From the NCBI RefSeq assembly GCF_003254525.1, contig NZ_QFYS01000005.1, forward strand, positions 1-64,000: 64,000 nucleotides of DNA. The letters run 5' to 3'. A program made the translations under genes and the position numbers. The notes beneath the pieces were generated by a model that did not search any database, was not told the DNA's origin, and was given only the letters and a program-made list of their open reading frames with translations. This DNA comes from Phenylobacterium kunshanense (GTDB lineage: Bacteria > Pseudomonadota > Alphaproteobacteria > Caulobacterales > Caulobacteraceae). This document shows positions 16,643 through 26,368 of this stretch, in pieces. The stretch's first letter is position 1. Each line of letters begins with the position of its first letter.

Positions 16643-17720
16643 TCTGGGCCAGCAGGCCCTGGGCCGTCTCCAGCCGTCGCAGGTCGGCGCGCCAGCCGTC
16701 CTCCAGGATCTGCCGCTGACGGGCCATCTCCTCGCGCAGCTCGGCCTGGAAGGCCTCGGCGGCGGTCAACCGTTCGCGCAGGTCCAGCGCCTCGGCCCGC
16801 GCCGTGGCGAGATCGCGGACGAGCGCCAGGGGCGTCACATCGGCCGCCCGCGCCGCCAGCTTGCCAGCGGCCAGCTCCAGCGCCGCCGGATCGGGCTCCC
16901 CACCGGCCGCTCGCGCCGAGAACCAGCCATAGACCCCGGCGGCGATCTCGCCGGCCCACCCCAGGGCTGAGAGGCCGTCGTCGCCGGCGTTGTGGCGAAG
17001 CTCGGGCGTCAGGAAGGTGTCGATTTCACGCGCCGCCGAGTCGGTCAGGCCAGGCAGCGGCGCGCCATGCGCCGCCTCGATCCGCGCCACCTCGCCCCGC
17101 CAGTCCGACAGCAGCGCGTCGTAGCCGACGAAAGCCCGCGGCAGGTCCCGCGTATAGGCCTCGGCCGCCAGCATGTAGGCGCTCCAGACCAGCACCGACT
17201 TCTGCTCGGCAAAGCCGTCACGGCGCTTCAGGGAGCCGGCCACCGCCAACGGGTGCCGCACGGGGATCACGCAGCGCGCCGCAACCCCACGCTCCGCCAG
17301 CACGGCCCGCCAGAACGGCAGCAGCACGGTGGCTCGGGGATCCTTCATCAGCGGCCAGTTCGCGTCCGGGAACTCCTCGTCGAACAGGGCCAGCGCACGG
17401 TCGAGCCAGCCGCGCTCCTCGTCGGGCGACAGCGGCCGGAACGGGTACGCGAAGGGATCGTCCCAGGCCGAACCCGCCGCGCGTAGCCGCTCGTCGTTGA
17501 AGATCGCGATCTTCCAGGGTTCGAAGTAGCCCTTCTGGTTGTGTTCGTCCCCCGGCATGACGTTGGTCGGAAGCTGGGCGCCGGCCAGGGCCAGGAGCTG
17601 CGTCACCGCCGAGGTGCCCGAACGGTGCATGCCCAGCACGAGGTAGGCCGTGCGGCCGCCCTTGGCGGCGGCCTTGCGGGTTCGGCCGGTCTTCGGCGCG
17701 GACGTGGATCTCAGGCTCAT
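16605..17720 (-). CDS. sulfotransferase family protein
   Basis: A 371-residue protein. The PAPS 5'-phosphosulfate loop is YLVLGMHRSGTSAVTQLL near residue 28, and the 3'-phosphate-binding segment is VIPVRHPLAVAGSL. The last ~80 residues form a predicted coiled coil (LRERLTAAEAFQAELREEMAR and on). It probably sulfates a surface glycan. The start at 17720 follows a GAGCAGAG stretch. The frame stays open upstream for more than 1.7 kb through the antisense of the next gene; that extension is not coding. Confidence 0.85.
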   Translation of the reverse strand: MSLRSTSAPKTGRTRKAAAKGGRTAYLVLGMHRSGTSAVTQLLALAGAQLPTNVMPGDEHNQKGYFEPWKIAIFNDERLRAAGSAWDDPFAYPFRPLSPDEERGWLDRALALFDEEFPDANWPLMKDPRATVLLPFWRAVLAERGVAARCVIPVRHPLAVAGSLKRRDGFAEQKSVLVWSAYMLAAEAYTRDLPRAFVGYDALLSDWRGEVARIEAAHGAPLPGLTDSAAREIDTFLTPELRHNAGDDGLSALGWAGEIAAGVYGWFSARAAGGEPDPAALELAAGKLAARAADVTPLALVRDLATARAEALDLRERLTAAEAFQAELREEMARQRQILEDGWRADLRRLETAQGLLAQINVELDAALADD

Positions 17721-17828
17721 CTCTGCTCGGGGTGGTACGGGCGTCGGCCCGCGGCCGCAAGCGGTTGATCGTCGGGGGCAACTGTTGCACACCAGCCGCC
17801 GGCGCCTCCGCAGGAACACCGTACCGCC

Positions 17829-19790
17829 ATGCCGGCCCGGGCCACAGCCCACTCCGAATATGATCCGAACGAGGCGGGCCGGGTGATCTCGGCGGCGTTC
17901 GACGCCGACTTCTACCGGACCACCTACGCCGACGTGCCGTCCGGGATGAGCCCTCTGTGGCACTACCGCATGCAAGGCTGGCGCGAGGGGAGGGACCCGG
18001 CGCCCTGGTTCTCGACCGAGGCCTATCTGGCGGACAACCCGGACCTGGCAGGAGCGGGCGCCGAGCCCTTCAGCCATTACCTGCTGCATGGCGCCTACGA
18101 GGGGCGCACGGTCAGGCCGTCCCTCCACGCCGCAGACTTCCTGGGGCAGCGGGACTGGGGGGAGACCTGGAGTTTCGAGGCGTTCGGCGCCGCCCCGACG
18201 GACAGCGCGCCTCCCGCCGTCGCCGCGCCGCCGGCGATGCCGATCGAGGACCAGGTCGCCATCGTCGGCGAGGCCTTCGACGCCGAATTCTACGCCGTGG
18301 TGAACCCCGACGTCGCCGCGGCGGGGATGGACCTGCTGCGTCACTTCCTGGTCACCGGCTGGCTGGAAGGCCGCGATCCGACGCCGACGTTCTCGGTCCG
18401 GGATTACCAGGACCTGCACCCCGATGTGGCTGCGGCGGGCCTCAATCCCTTCGTCCACTACGTGATGGCGGGCCGGGCCGAGGGACGCGCGGCGAAGAAC
18501 GATCTCGGCTTCCGGTTTGACCTTGTTTCGCGCCTGCAGCCCGTCGAAGACCGCATTGCCGCGGCGGTGACGGCCTCGGCGAAGCTGAAGACGGATCCGC
18601 CTGAGCTGCTGTCGACCGCCCTGGGCAAGCCGAGGCGGCTGCATGTGACCTTCAGCCACGACGACTACGTCGCCCATTTCGGCGGGCTTCAACTCTGCCT
18701 GCGCCGGGAGGGCGCGGCATTCGCGGCCATGGGCGTCGAACACCTGCACCTGTTCCCGGCCTCTCCATGGCCGGCCGTGCGAAAGGCCGAAGAACCCGGC
18801 CCGCTTGGCGTGCTGCTGAACGGGCGCCGGCTGGGAACCTATGCGCCCGAGGCGGTGCGGACGGCGCTGGCGAACGCCGCGACGAGAGGAGCCCAGCGAA
18901 GCTTCGCGATCCACAGCCTGCTTGGACATTGCCCGGAGCAGAGCGCCGACATCCTGGCGGCCGGCGGGATGAGCGAGGGCTACTTCTGGCTCCACGACTT
19001 CGCCAGCGTCTGCGTGGGTTTCCACCTGCTTCGGAACGACGTCGAAGACTGCGCCGCGCCCCCTGCTGAAAGTGCTGCCTGCGGGATCTGCGCCTACAGT
19101 CCGGAGCGGTCGCGACACACGCAGGCCCACCGACGCCTGTTCGAACGCCTGGCGATCACCGTCGTCGCGCCCTCGCAGACCACCCTCGACTTCTGGCGGC
19201 GGAGCAGCGACCTGCCGGCCCGCGACACCAAGGTGCTTCCCCATGCCCACCTGCGTCTCCGTGGTCCCGCTCCGGCGGTCCCCGACGGACGTCCCTTCCG
19301 TCTGGCGTTCGTGGGCATGCCGGCGCCGCTCAAGGGCTGGCCGGTCTTCCGGGATCTCGCCCAGGCCCTGGCCGGGGATCCCCGGTACGAGTTCCTGCAC
19401 CTGGGTGGCCGATCGGACCCCACGGCGCCGGCGGCGTTCCATCCCGTCGTCGTCACCGCCGAGCGGCCCCTCGCGATGCAGCAGGCGATCGAGGCGCTGG
19501 AGATAGACGCCGCGCTGATCTGGCCGCTCTGCCGCGAAACCTTCTCGTTCACCGCCTACGAGGCGGCGGCGGCGGGGGCGGCGGTCATCACAGGCCCCGA
19601 CAGCGGCAATGTGGCGGCGTTCGCCTCGGACCCGGAAATCGGCCAGGTGCTGGCGGACGAGGGGGCGCTGATGGAGGCTTTCCTGTCGGGGCGGATACTC
19701 ACTCTCTCGCGCAATGTCCGGCGGGCCCGCCTGTTCGATCTGGCCTACAGCGGAATGACCGGTGACCTCGTCAGGGAAACCGCAGGATGA
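17829..19790 (+). CDS. glycosyltransferase-like protein with four N-terminal 37-residue repeats
   Basis: A 653-residue protein. Residues about 20-225 contain four copies of a motif of the form FDxxxYxxxxPDVxxAGxxPxxHYxxxGxxEGRxP. The rest is a GT-B-like domain with LHVTFSHDDYVAHFGGLQ, WLHDFASVCVGFHLLRNDVEDC, the cysteine pair CGIC, a VAPSQTTLDFW segment, and ETFSFTAYEAAAAGAAVITGPDSGN near the C-terminus, which resembles the donor site of GT4 enzymes. The next gene encodes a paralogue of the same layout. It overlaps that gene by four bases. Confidence 0.8.
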   Translation: MPARATAHSEYDPNEAGRVISAAFDADFYRTTYADVPSGMSPLWHYRMQGWREGRDPAPWFSTEAYLADNPDLAGAGAEPFSHYLLHGAYEGRTVRPSLHAADFLGQRDWGETWSFEAFGAAPTDSAPPAVAAPPAMPIEDQVAIVGEAFDAEFYAVVNPDVAAAGMDLLRHFLVTGWLEGRDPTPTFSVRDYQDLHPDVAAAGLNPFVHYVMAGRAEGRAAKNDLGFRFDLVSRLQPVEDRIAAAVTASAKLKTDPPELLSTALGKPRRLHVTFSHDDYVAHFGGLQLCLRREGAAFAAMGVEHLHLFPASPWPAVRKAEEPGPLGVLLNGRRLGTYAPEAVRTALANAATRGAQRSFAIHSLLGHCPEQSADILAAGGMSEGYFWLHDFASVCVGFHLLRNDVEDCAAPPAESAACGICAYSPERSRHTQAHRRLFERLAITVVAPSQTTLDFWRRSSDLPARDTKVLPHAHLRLRGPAPAVPDGRPFRLAFVGMPAPLKGWPVFRDLAQALAGDPRYEFLHLGGRSDPTAPAAFHPVVVTAERPLAMQQAIEALEIDAALIWPLCRETFSFTAYEAAAAGAAVITGPDSGNVAAFASDPEIGQVLADEGALMEAFLSGRILTLSRNVRRARLFDLAYSGMTGDLVRETAG

Positions 19791-21388
19791 AGAAGCTCCT
19801 GGCCGCTGTCGTGCCTCTGCGCCTGCGCGGACGCCTCCGGCGCCTGCACGGGGACCACGCCATCGCGGCGGGCGCGTTCGACGCGGCCTTCTACCTGCGG
19901 ACCTATCCCGACGTCGCCGAGGTCGGTGTCGATCCCCTCGACCACTTCATGACGTACGGTTGGCGGGAGGGGCGCGATCCGTCGCCGGACTTTTCGGTCG
20001 CGGCCTATCTCGACGCCTTCCCGGAGGTGGCCAGTTCGGGCGTCAACCCGTTCGTGCACTACCTCACCTCCGGCCGGCCCACGGCGGCGCGCCGGGAATC
20101 CCCCTACGGCTTTCGCTACGACGTCATCGAGCGGCTGAAGCCCGTCGACGACCGCATCCGCCGCGAGCCGGATCCCGTCGACCCTGACGCGGAACTGGCG
20201 GCGGCGCTGCTGCAGTCGCGCGGCCGCCTGGCGCACCTCCACGTCACGTTCAGCCACGACGACTACTCGGCCAACGTCGGCGGTCTCCAGTTCGCCATCG
20301 GGCGCGAGGCGGCCCGGCAGGCGCAGCTCGGCCGCGACCATCTGCATCTGTTTCCATCCCACCCGTGGCCGGTCGTCCGGACGGCGGGCGAGCCGGGCGT
20401 GCTGGGCGTGGTCTGGAATGGCCAGCACGTCGGCTGCTTCGAGGCGGCCACCATCGCCCGGGTTCTGGGCGATGTGGCCGGGACCGAAGGTGGCGCGCGG
20501 ACCTTCGCCATCCACAGCCTGCTCGGCCATTCCGCGGACGAGACGGCGGACATCCTGGCCGCCGTGGGCCTGAACCAGGGCGTGTTCTGGCTGCACGACT
20601 TCGCAAGTCTCTGCGCCGGCTTCCACCTCCTGAGGAACGACGTCGAGGATTGCGGCGCGCCGCCGCCGGACAGCGCCGCCTGCGATGTCTGCGTCTATGG
20701 CCCCTGGCGGCAGCGCCATCTCGCCGAGCATGCGCGCCTGTTCGAGCGGTTGGGGCTCACCGTGGCCGCGCCCTCTCGGGTCACACTCGACTTCTGGGTC
20801 AGGTCGACACACCTGCCGGCGCGCGGAACAGTCGTCCTGCCGCACGCCACCCTGGCGCCCCGCGAGCCGGCGGCGGCTGTCCCGGAGGATCGCCCCCTTC
20901 GCATCGCCTATGCTGGGCTGCCGGTCACGCACAAGGGCTGGCCGCTCTTCGCCAGGCTCGCTTCCCGATTCGGGGAGGACGCCCGCTATCAGTTCCACCA
21001 TCTCGGCGCCCGGGGGGACGCCACACTGCCGGCGACCTTCACCCCCGTGAGCGCGGGGGCCGCCAATCCGCTCGCCATGCGGGATGCGCTGCACGCCGCC
21101 GAGATCGACATCACGCTGGTCTGGCCGCTCTGCCGGGAGACCTTCTCCTTCGTCGCCCATGAGGCCGTCTCGGCCGGATCCGCGGTGGTCACCGGACCCG
21201 ACAGCGGCAACGTCCAGGCTTTCGTGCGGGAGACAGGTCACGGCCTGGTGCTGGACGAAGCGGCGCTGATGGCGGCGTTCGAGACCGGGACTATCCTCGA
21301 ACTCGGCCGCGCGCGCCGGCGGCCGATGCTCTATGACCTCGCCTACAGCGCGCTTACCCTCGACCTGCCAGCCGTGGCGGACGCATGA
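19787..21388 (+). CDS. paralogous glycosyltransferase-like protein with two N-terminal repeats
   Basis: A 533-residue protein closely similar in order and motifs to its upstream neighbour. It has two 37-residue repeats (FDAAFYLRTYPDVAEVG and FSVAAYLDAFPEVASSG), then LHVTFSHDDYSANVGGLQ, WLHDFASLCAGFHLLRNDVEDC, CDVC and ETFSFVAHEAVSAGSAVVTGPDSGN. The pair evidently arose by tandem duplication and then lost or gained repeats. ATGA overlaps join it to both neighbours. Its likely role is successive sugar additions to the same surface glycan; the donors are unknown. Confidence 0.8.
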   Translation: MKKLLAAVVPLRLRGRLRRLHGDHAIAAGAFDAAFYLRTYPDVAEVGVDPLDHFMTYGWREGRDPSPDFSVAAYLDAFPEVASSGVNPFVHYLTSGRPTAARRESPYGFRYDVIERLKPVDDRIRREPDPVDPDAELAAALLQSRGRLAHLHVTFSHDDYSANVGGLQFAIGREAARQAQLGRDHLHLFPSHPWPVVRTAGEPGVLGVVWNGQHVGCFEAATIARVLGDVAGTEGGARTFAIHSLLGHSADETADILAAVGLNQGVFWLHDFASLCAGFHLLRNDVEDCGAPPPDSAACDVCVYGPWRQRHLAEHARLFERLGLTVAAPSRVTLDFWVRSTHLPARGTVVLPHATLAPREPAAAVPEDRPLRIAYAGLPVTHKGWPLFARLASRFGEDARYQFHHLGARGDATLPATFTPVSAGAANPLAMRDALHAAEIDITLVWPLCRETFSFVAHEAVSAGSAVVTGPDSGNVQAFVRETGHGLVLDEAALMAAFETGTILELGRARRRPMLYDLAYSALTLDLPAVADA

Positions 21389-22410
21389 AGATCCTCTGCT
21401 ATTCCAGCTTCACCTTCTCGTACCTGAACCGCGCCCGCGTGCTGTTCCAGACCTTGCGCCGGCATCACCCGGACTGGGAACTGGCGGCGCTGATCACCGA
21501 CAGGCCGCCGGAGGGATTCGCCTTCGACCCCGCCAATGAGCCGTTCGACCGGCTGGTCTGGGCCGAGGACCTGGGCGTCCCGAACTTCAGGAGTTGGCTC
21601 TTCAAGCACGACATCGTCGAGATCTGCACGGCGGTGAAAGGGCCCTTCCTGCATCAGGCCTGCGGCTGGGGCTTCGACGCGGTGATCTACATGGATCCCG
21701 ACACCGCCGCCCTCGCGTCGCTGGAGCCCCTGGAGCGGTGGCTGGAGGATCACGACATCCTCCTGACGCCGCACCTGATCGACCCCAACGACGAACCGGC
21801 GGCCATCCTCGACAACGACATCTCGGCGTCGAAGACCGGCATTTTCAACTTGGGCTTCGTGGCGATCAGGACCACCGGCGAGGGCGCCCGCTTCGCCAAG
21901 TGGTGGAACGACCGCCTGCTATCGTACTGCTACGACGACATCCCGAACGGGCTGTTCGTGGATCAGCGGTGGTGCGACCACGCGCCGGCCCTGTTCGACA
22001 GGCTGAAGGTGATCCGTGACCCCGGGTACAACGTCGCGAGCTGGAACCTGTCGACCCGCAAGATCGACATCGGCAAGGACGGGGCGATCACCGTCAACGG
22101 CGCGCCGCTCCGCTTCTGGCACTTCACCAAGCTGGGCGCTGTCGGCGACGCCATGACCAAGCGGTACGCCGGCCGCAACTATCAGGTCTATGAGATCTGG
22201 GCCTGGTACAAGCGCCAGATCGCCGCCGCGACCGACCCGGCCATTCCCGAGCGCTGGTGGGCCTACGGCGCCTATGACGACGGCAAGCCCATCGCCAAGG
22301 CCGAGCGGGTGCTCTATCGGGAGCGCACCGACCTGCAGCAGGCCTTCCCCAACCCCTACGCCTCCGGGCGCGGCAGCTTCCAAGAATGGCTCGAACACGA
22401 AGGGGCGTGA
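21385..22410 (+). CDS. GT8-like glycosyltransferase
   Basis: A 341-residue protein with GT-A features: the opening MKILCYSSFTFSYLNRARVLFQTLRRH, a DxD motif in VIYMDPDTAAL (near residue 110), FNLGFVAIRTT and LFVDQRWCDHAPALF. A late RFWHFTKLG matches the C-terminal ligand segment of related enzymes. It is soluble, with no membrane segment. It overlaps the preceding gene (ATGA) and the next (GTGA), so it belongs to the repeat-protein operon. Confidence 0.8.
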   Translation: MKILCYSSFTFSYLNRARVLFQTLRRHHPDWELAALITDRPPEGFAFDPANEPFDRLVWAEDLGVPNFRSWLFKHDIVEICTAVKGPFLHQACGWGFDAVIYMDPDTAALASLEPLERWLEDHDILLTPHLIDPNDEPAAILDNDISASKTGIFNLGFVAIRTTGEGARFAKWWNDRLLSYCYDDIPNGLFVDQRWCDHAPALFDRLKVIRDPGYNVASWNLSTRKIDIGKDGAITVNGAPLRFWHFTKLGAVGDAMTKRYAGRNYQVYEIWAWYKRQIAAATDPAIPERWWAYGAYDDGKPIAKAERVLYRERTDLQQAFPNPYASGRGSFQEWLEHEGA

Positions 22411-23621
22411 CGCCCGCGGCTGAGGCGGCTCCGGACCTCGCCATGCTCGAAAAAGCCCGGACCGTCGCGACGCGGATGCGCGCCCTCAAGCGCGACTTCG
22501 CGGGCGCCCACCGCCTGGCGCATGACGCCCAGGTCCGGGAAGCGCTGGCCCGTAACGAGCTCGGCCTGGCGCTCCACGCGGCCCTGACGGCTCAGGCGGA
22601 TGTGCAGGCGAAGCTCCGCCGCCAGGCCCTTGCCGCATTCCAGACGCGCGGCGAGGCGCCGCTGCGTCGCCGCAACCGGATCAGTCGGCGCATCGACCGC
22701 ATGCTGATGCGGCTGGGCTCGCTGGGGCAGGCGCTGGTGATCGCGCGCAGCGGGGTCTGGCGCGGCTCAGGGCAGGCGGCCCACGATCTCAGACATATGG
22801 CCGCCTACGCACGTCGCGGCGCCCGTGCCGACGTCACGCCTTTGGCGCCGTTCGACCAGGCCTGGTACCTCGCCGCCCATCCGGACGTGGCCAGCGCCCG
22901 GCAGGCGCCGCTGGTCCACTACCTGGCGGTGGGCCATGCCGAGGGGCGCTCGCCCAGCCCACTCTTTGACGAAGCCTGGTATCGCCAGCAGAACGCGAGC
23001 GACATCGCCGCCACCGGCCTGAGCGGCCTGGAGCACTATCTGCGGGTCGGCGCCGTGCGCGGCGCCAGCCCCCATCCGCTGTTCGACGTCGGATACTACC
23101 TGGCCCAGGCGCCGGTCCTGGCCGCCGGCGACGATCCGCTGTCCCACTACCTGCGGGAAGGCGGGCATCTGTGGCTCAGCCCGCATCCGGCGTTCGATCC
23201 GGATTTCTACGGCACGCGGGCCGGCGACCTGTCGGGCCGGCCGGCGCTGCTGCACTACCTCGACGAGGGATGGCGGCGGGGGCTGTCTCCGCACCCCCTG
23301 GTCGATCCGGCCTGGTACCGCCAGCAGTACCCCGAAGTGGCCGAAGCGGACATCGAGCCCCTCACGCATTTCCTGGCGTTCGGCGGCTTCGAGGGGCGTG
23401 ATCCGAGCCCGTGGTTCAGCACCGCCCACTACCGGGACGCCCGGGGCGAGGCTCTGCCGCCCGGCGTCAATCCGCTGACGGACTACCTGCTGGGCGGCGC
23501 CTGGGCGGTGGCCGAGGCGCGGCCGGGATTCCCCACCGTCGCCTATCTCGCCGCCCGGCCGGACGCGGCCAGGTCAGGCGTCACGCCGCTGGAGCACTGG
23601 GCCAGGCGTCAGGGGCGGTGA
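22407..23621 (+). CDS. protein made of seven 37-residue repeats
   Basis: A 404-residue protein started by GTG in a GTGA overlap; an in-frame ATG at 22386 is less consistent with the operon pattern. Residues 1-135 are basic and helical. From about 140 to the end it consists of seven degenerate copies of the FDxxWYxxxxPDVxxAxxxPLxHYxxxGxxEGRSPSPL unit that also occurs in the two glycosyltransferase-like proteins upstream. There is no catalytic domain. It may be a binding or scaffold protein for the glycan machinery. I know no function for this repeat on its own. It ends 41 bases inside the convergent DUF6270 gene. Confidence 0.75.
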   Translation: MTPAAEAAPDLAMLEKARTVATRMRALKRDFAGAHRLAHDAQVREALARNELGLALHAALTAQADVQAKLRRQALAAFQTRGEAPLRRRNRISRRIDRMLMRLGSLGQALVIARSGVWRGSGQAAHDLRHMAAYARRGARADVTPLAPFDQAWYLAAHPDVASARQAPLVHYLAVGHAEGRSPSPLFDEAWYRQQNASDIAATGLSGLEHYLRVGAVRGASPHPLFDVGYYLAQAPVLAAGDDPLSHYLREGGHLWLSPHPAFDPDFYGTRAGDLSGRPALLHYLDEGWRRGLSPHPLVDPAWYRQQYPEVAEADIEPLTHFLAFGGFEGRDPSPWFSTAHYRDARGEALPPGVNPLTDYLLGGAWAVAEARPGFPTVAYLAARPDAARSGVTPLEHWARRQGR

Positions 23622-24390
23622 AGGCGTCGTCGAGACCGGCGTCCGCCAGCTGGCGGCGCACCTCGTCATAGTATTCGGGAACGTAATGGAAGGGGCTGAG
23701 GCCCCACCGGTGCTCCGTCTCGGCCAGGCGGAAAGCGCTCGCGTCGATCACCGTCATGGCCGGCATCAGGGCCATGAACGCGGCCTCCTGGCGTTCCAGC
23801 AACGCATTGTAGTCGGCGATGTCGACGGGATCGCCCCCCAGGATTTCGACATTGCGAATGGGGGCGATGCGCCCCTCGCGATCCCGATGATCGCTCGCCC
23901 AGCGCGCGGAGTGCAGGATGAGCTGGGCGTCCGCCAGCGGGGTGGACCGCACGAGCTCGGAGAATTCGGCCGCGGCAGAGATCCACAGCCGCTCGCAGGC
24001 GCTTGAGAGCCGCGGGATCGTCCGGTGCGCGCGCAGCTCGGGCCGCAGAAGGTAGCCGCTGCGGATCAGTTCCCCGCTGCGGGTGGCGATGGAGTCGCCG
24101 ACGGCGAGCAGGTCGAACCGATCGTCGATGAAGTCGAAGATCACGTGGGTCGGCCGGAAGGCGAGCAGTCGGGTAAGCGCAGTCTTCCGCAGATCCGCGA
24201 TCAGCGCGTTGTGCTCATGCTGGTGCAGGTCGCCCGGCAGCCGGTCGTCGGGGGCGAACCCTCTCACCGGCTGCGACAGCAGGCTGGGGAAGCTCGTTCG
24301 GCAGACGTAGAGCAGCCGCTCCGCGCCGCCGCCACGGATCGGCCACAGGTCCCGGGTAATGCAGCTGCCGAGAATCGCGATCCGCGACAT
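23581..24390 (-). CDS. DUF6270 domain-containing protein
   Basis: A 269-residue protein whose start MSRIAILGSCITRD is the conserved opening of DUF6270 proteins. That GSCxTRD pattern resembles the nucleophile block of SGNH/GDSL hydrolases. Other visible parts are VIFDFIDDRFDLLAVGDS and a C-terminal HYVPEYY. Such proteins occur in surface-polysaccharide loci and are probably cytoplasmic. The chosen ATG is preceded by AGGAGCG. It is divergent from the type I secretion operon across a ~220-base gap. Confidence 0.8.
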   Translation of the reverse strand: MSRIAILGSCITRDLWPIRGGGAERLLYVCRTSFPSLLSQPVRGFAPDDRLPGDLHQHEHNALIADLRKTALTRLLAFRPTHVIFDFIDDRFDLLAVGDSIATRSGELIRSGYLLRPELRAHRTIPRLSSACERLWISAAAEFSELVRSTPLADAQLILHSARWASDHRDREGRIAPIRNVEILGGDPVDIADYNALLERQEAAFMALMPAMTVIDASAFRLAETEHRWGLSPFHYVPEYYDEVRRQLADAGLDDAFTAPDAWPSAPAA

Positions 24391-24609
24391 CAACGCTCCT
24401 GGCGTCCGAACGTGAGGCCTGCGAATCGTACCATGCGGGGAGCCCTTCGGTTGCGCCATTGACACGATCGGGGCCCCTGCGCATCTACGCGCGCTTTCCG
24501 CACATAGGGCTCGCCTCCCGCGAGAACGTCCTATGTTCGGCGATGTTCACCATTTTCGCCGCGGACTAGTGTATCAGGCCGCAAGGTCTGTAGGGACGGC
24601 TTAGGCAAG

Positions 24610-26368
24610 ATGAAATTCCTGACGTTCCTCTCGAACCTGCCCGACAACGTGCTCGGGCGGGCGTTGCGGGAGGGCTACAAGCCGGCTGGGGTGGCCTTCG
24701 CCTTCAGCCTGGTGTCGAACCTGCTCTACATGGCCCTGCCGCTCTACACCTACCAGGTGTACGGGCGGGTGATGGTCAGCCAGAGCCAGGCGACGCTTCT
24801 GATGCTGACCCTGGTCACCCTGTTCGTCTTCGCCATCTCCAGCGCGATCGACGACTTCCGGGCGCGGATCCTCATCAACTACGGCGTCGTGCTCGATCAG
24901 CGGTTGTCGGGCCGGGTGTTCACGAGCCTGTTCGACGCCGCCGTGCGGGGCGAGCCCGGCGCCCGGGCGCAGGCGCTGCGCGACCTCGACCAGTTCCGCC
25001 AGTCCCTCACGGGCATCGCCGCGGCGGCGTTCTTCGACGTGCCGTGGATTCCCGTCTTCCTGGTGACCCTGTTCATCATCGACCCGCTGGTGGGCGCGGT
25101 GACGCTGGCGGGCGCGGCCCTCCTGGTCTTCCTGGCGATCGCGCAGACAAAAGCGACCCAGGCGGCGCTGAAGGACGCCAACGAGGCGGCGCTGAAGAGC
25201 TATGGCTTCACCGACGCGGCCCTGCGCAACGGCGAGGTCGTGCGGGCGATGGGGATGCTGCCCACCCTGGGCAAGGCGTGGGCGCACTACCGTCGGATCA
25301 CGATCGAGCGCGGCGCGGCGGCGGCCGAGGCCTCGAACATGTACACCGACATGATCAAGGCGGTGCGCATGGGGATCCAGGTGCTGATCATCGCGATCGG
25401 CGCCTATCTGATCCTGAAGGGCAACATCCATTCCGGGATGCTGTTCGCCAACATGATCCTGGCCAGCCGGGCCCTGCAGCCCATCGAGAAGATCGTGGGC
25501 TCGTGGGAGCCGCTGAACAACATGTTCCGCGCCTATGAGCGGCTGAACAAGCTGCTGTCCGTTACCGAGCCGCCGACAGCGGTGACGACCTTGCCGCGGC
25601 CGCTGGGCAAGCTCTCGGTCGAGGGTGTGAACTTCGCGCCCCCCCGGCGCCCAGCGCCTGGTGCTGACGAACGTGAACTTCGCCGTCGAGCCGAACGAGG
25701 TGCTCGGCGTCATCGGTCCGTCCGGGGCCGGCAAGTCGACGCTCGCCCGGCTTCTGGTGGGCATCTGGAAGCCGATGAACGGCGTGGTCCGGCTGGACGG
25801 CGCCGACGTCTTCAGCTGGGACAGGGCGGACTTCGGCCGCCATGTCGGATACCTGCCGCAGGACACCGAGCTCTTCGCCGGGACGGTCCGCAACAACATC
25901 GCCCGCTTCCGCGAAGGCGTGACGGACGAGGAGGTGGTCGCGGCGGCCCAGCTCGCAGGCGTCCACGAACTGATCCTGCGCATGCCCAAGGGCTACGACA
26001 CCGATGTCGGCGAGGGCGGCGTCGTCCTGTCGGCCGGCCAGCGGCAGCGGGTCGGCCTGGCGCGCACGCTGCTGGGGAATCCCGCCTTCGTCGTGCTCGA
26101 CGAGCCCAACGCCAATCTCGACGCCGAGGGTGAGGACGCCCTGATGCGGGCCATCGACGCCATGAAGGCGAACGGCGCGACGGTGGTGATCATTTCGCAT
26201 AAGCCTGGCGTGTTCCGGGCGGCCGACAAGATGCTGGTGCTGCGGGATGGGCGGATCGAACTGTTCGGGCCGCGGGACCAGGTGATGGCGCGGCTGGTCA
26301 AGCCGGCTCAGCCGCCCGTCCAGGCTCCGCCTTCGGACGAGCCGCGCGCCGTGGAGGGCGGTCGATGA
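24610..26368 (+). CDS. type I secretion ABC transporter (RsaD/PrtD type) with apparent frameshift
   Basis: This inner-membrane exporter is split in frame. Up to about 25640 the first frame encodes the transmembrane domain (six helices, residues ~25-330). The nucleotide-binding domain continues in the next frame, with Walker [23 protein letters not shown], signature LSAGQRQR and Walker [13 protein letters not shown]. The switch lies at a run of seven C (25639-25645); six would restore one 585-residue protein of normal family length. It is either a sequencing error or a real inactivating or phase-variable tract. It overlaps the adaptor gene by four bases and should secrete the RTX protein at 27947. 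Confidence 0.85.

Noticed and set aside
17721..19442. Minus-strand open frame of more than 570 codons upstream of the sulfotransferase.
   Set aside because: It is the antisense of the repeat-containing glycosyltransferase gene, is Arg/Gly/Val-rich, and has no domain; long antisense frames are expected at this GC content.
24459..24487. TTGACA and CATCTA as a promoter of the secretion operon.
   Set aside because: Spacing is acceptable but the -10 is poor and the site is more than 120 bases upstream of the start.
24524..24548. GAAC-N7-GTTC and GTTC-N6-GTTC upstream of the secretion operon, resembling a LexA box.
   Set aside because: The alphaproteobacterial LexA site is a direct GTTC-N7-GTTC; here the orientation or spacing is wrong.
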